Positions 61,761-64,000 of a stretch of DNA of 64,000 nucleotides are shown piece by piece. The notes beneath the pieces are model-generated. The model did no database searches. It worked only from the letters and a program-made list of their open reading frames with translations, and was not told the DNA's origin. Position 1 is the stretch's first letter. Each line of letters opens with the position of its first letter. Source of the DNA: Strix aluco (Eukaryota > Chordata > Aves > Strigiformes > Strigidae); contig NC_133938.1 of assembly GCF_031877795.1 (NCBI RefSeq), forward strand, positions 16,648,920-16,712,919. Reading direction: 5' to 3'. A program made the position numbers and the translations under genes.

Positions 61761-64000
61761 GTAATGTAGCTGCTATTGTGTCAACATCTGGAAGCAATGC
61801 AACGTGTTCACTGCAAATCACTTGCCTTCCAGCCACCGTTTTTCTAAGAGAATATTCTCAAACTTGTACGCATTTTATACTGCCTTTTCCCCCCCTGTTA
61901 CACATAATGATCATAATCACATTTGATTCATCATAAAAACAGTGCAATGATGAGTTAATAGAGGGCTAATTTTCAGAGCCAATCTTTCCCATTTGTCAGC
62001 GGGGGTGTATGTTCACTGTCACCATCTTCTCTTGAAAGACAATCCAGGATAAACTGTTCTCTAGTTAAGAGATTTTTTGAACATCTGAGCTATCAGTTTA
62101 AGTTTAGTAAGTGTTCACTCACGCATTTCACAGATCCTGATGCACAGAGTAGCCAATTTTTCATTATCAGCTGTCCAAACCTGAAGAAAACCTAGAAGTC
62201 TGTTTCTTGTTCCAGCTTCTTCTACTTTCAAAACAAATGAGAAAATCTTCTTATTGCTCATTTCTTCACACTTACCTGATCTGCTTCCTTTAAGCACTGC
62301 ATTATTACCAGTTTTTCCTGGTATGTATATCTGTGCCACTTCTAATCATGCAAAAAGGGGATGGAGAAGACTTGAATGCCCTTTTGGGGATTGTTGGATG
62401 CACGCCTATAATTGCAAGGCTTATCATGACCACATCTTTCCTGGTAATGCTCTCTCTAGTGACTTACTGAGGAACTTGAATGACAGCTGGTAATTTTACA
62501 GCTTCATAGCTATGAATGCCATGGATGTGTTATCATTAATCTCGACCTAGAAGCCCAACTCCAAATGAGCATTCATAATTTAGCCTAGTACCCATTTTTC
62601 TTGGAAGCTTTTCATGGTGTCTGAATAAGATCTTACAGATCCTTGGCAAAATCAGCGGGCTTCCTCTCCTTTTCTTCCTCTCCTGGCTAGTAGCTACATT
62701 CTATCTATCTCAGTCCAGCCATTTTCAAATGGCTTCTTTGTATCAGCTATAGGTACCCGTGCTTTTTTCCCCCGCAGAAGCAACTACTGCTTAGTAAGTA
62801 CCATACTATCAAAGCCGATCACTGGAAACATTTTGTGCCTTTCCAGCCATTTTCTCACCAGAGTTAGGACTCTAGCATTTTTTCCACTGTGAGGAATTCT
62901 GTTGATGTTTTGCATTACAAGTCACTGATCATACAAGCATAACATTTCTTTTATGCAATCTCATTTACTTACAATAAAAGGCACATGCTCTTATCTCTAA
63001 ACTGAGAAAGGTCAGTCCCCTCCCTGCTCTGGGGTTTTTTGTATACCCTATGGCAAGAAATCTTCTGAGTTGCTTCAGAACCTGCAGCACTAGCATTCCT
63101 CTCATCATCTTCTGAAGATGATGCACTGAAGCATCTCCCCCAAAAAAACTTCCAGCAGCAGAACCAGTCCACCCAGATAACTCAGCTTCAGACAGGCTCT
63201 AACAGCCTTGTTTCAGATGTCTTACTTAAAAAAAAGAAGCATAGTTGCTTTTGCCATTTCTCCTGAATAGGGAAGCTGCCATGGTCACTGCTTACAATGA
63301 AGATTTCCTCAACCTGTAAATAATACAATTAATCATTCTTCTCCGAGATTAGCCACACTGGTTTTCTCCTTGGAAACTGAGTATCAGATGGTGTTAACTT
63401 TAAGACAACTGGATACCACGTATATCATATGATCTCAAAACAAAAGGAATGATTAGCATGGTAACTTCCTGAGCTACCTGGCAGAATAGCAGAGCAAACA
63501 ATGTAAGGACAAAAGCCTCCTTGGTCACGGCAGTCGTGGGAATGCATCCTATTTCCAGAGCTGGTGACATTAACCTTCAGCTGCAATGCTCTTCCAGGAG
63601 CACTTCAGTAGCAAACAGAACTATTGTAAGACTTGAGAATTAGGCAGTCCATCAAACTGCGTACCTCATGTCAAATCCTTCACATTTCAAGAAATGGTAC
63701 CGTTCATTCCACATAACCCTGGAATAAATTCTGTACATATAGGACAGCAGAGGCAGATTTCTCAAAAAGTGTCTTGCTAGACATACTATAATCTGCAACT
63801 CGCTGCCTGGACACAAAATGAACCTTTGGGAAACCGACCAAACATCTGATTTTCATATCTGAACAGGAGCTTGCTGGTATTCCCTACCCTCAGCTCTCTG
63901 TGCCAGCTAAAGTATAAAGACATTCCTGTTAAAAAAGGAGCATAAGCAGGCTTTTCTTCTACCACATTCTCTGAAGATTAGCACCTTCAACCTAGCTACA
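61761..64000. other. Right-edge sequence upstream of the pol relic
   Basis: This region could hold the RT N-terminal half, protease or gag of the decayed retroelement, but no motif could be supported in any minus-strand frame. No exon of a cellular gene was recognised. Confidence 0.45.

Noticed and set aside
62115..63172. Minus-strand short frames upstream of the pol relic considered as gag or protease
   Set aside because: No protease DTG-type motif, zinc knuckle or gag-like helix pattern could be found, so they are left unassigned.
1..64000. tRNA, rRNA, CRISPR arrays and bacterial operon features
   Set aside because: None of their signatures (cloverleaf with A/B boxes, spaced direct repeats, Shine-Dalgarno-led gene runs) was seen; the window is vertebrate nuclear DNA.

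Overview
The window looks like a stretch of a bird (or closely related sauropsid) nuclear genome. The evidence is long AT-rich introns with GT-AG borders, one sharp CpG island, and two CR1 LINE 3' ends; CR1 is the dominant retroelement of birds and other sauropsids. Nothing bacterial or viral-genomic is present. Two protein-coding genes are supported, arranged tail to tail as in the human 1p22 neighbourhood (DNAI3/WDR63 then SYDE2).

Positions 1 to about 8,000, plus strand, hold the last nine coding exons of DNAI3 (WDR63), an intermediate chain of the inner axonemal dynein arm. The gene's 5' part lies outside the window on the left. The WD-repeat exons read cleanly. The last two exons appear to carry two reading-frame shifts, so the C-terminus encoded by this sequence is uncertain.

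Positions about 8,000 to 12,900 are intergenic, with no gene seen. An AT-rich tract to 14,857 is probably the SYDE2 3' UTR.

Positions 14,858 to 44,165, minus strand, hold what looks like the complete coding part of SYDE2. It has seven coding exons whose splice phases all agree and which total 2,988 bases (995 residues). The order is a disordered N-terminal half, a C2 domain, a RhoGAP domain with its arginine finger, and an acidic tail. Exon 1 lies in the CpG island at about 43,840-44,620. A CR1 3' end and a (TA)n microsatellite sit in its largest intron.

Positions about 44,700 to 64,000 are upstream of SYDE2 and have no supported gene. They contain a second CR1 fragment and, at 60,120-61,760 on the minus strand, a decayed Ty3/gypsy-type pol. 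This relic keeps the order reverse transcriptase, RNase H, integrase, and its integrase frame still shows D-x53-D-x35-E despite stop codons. It is the most unusual element in the window.

The two genes are not known to act in one pathway: DNAI3 works in motile cilia, and SYDE2 regulates Rho-family GTPases.
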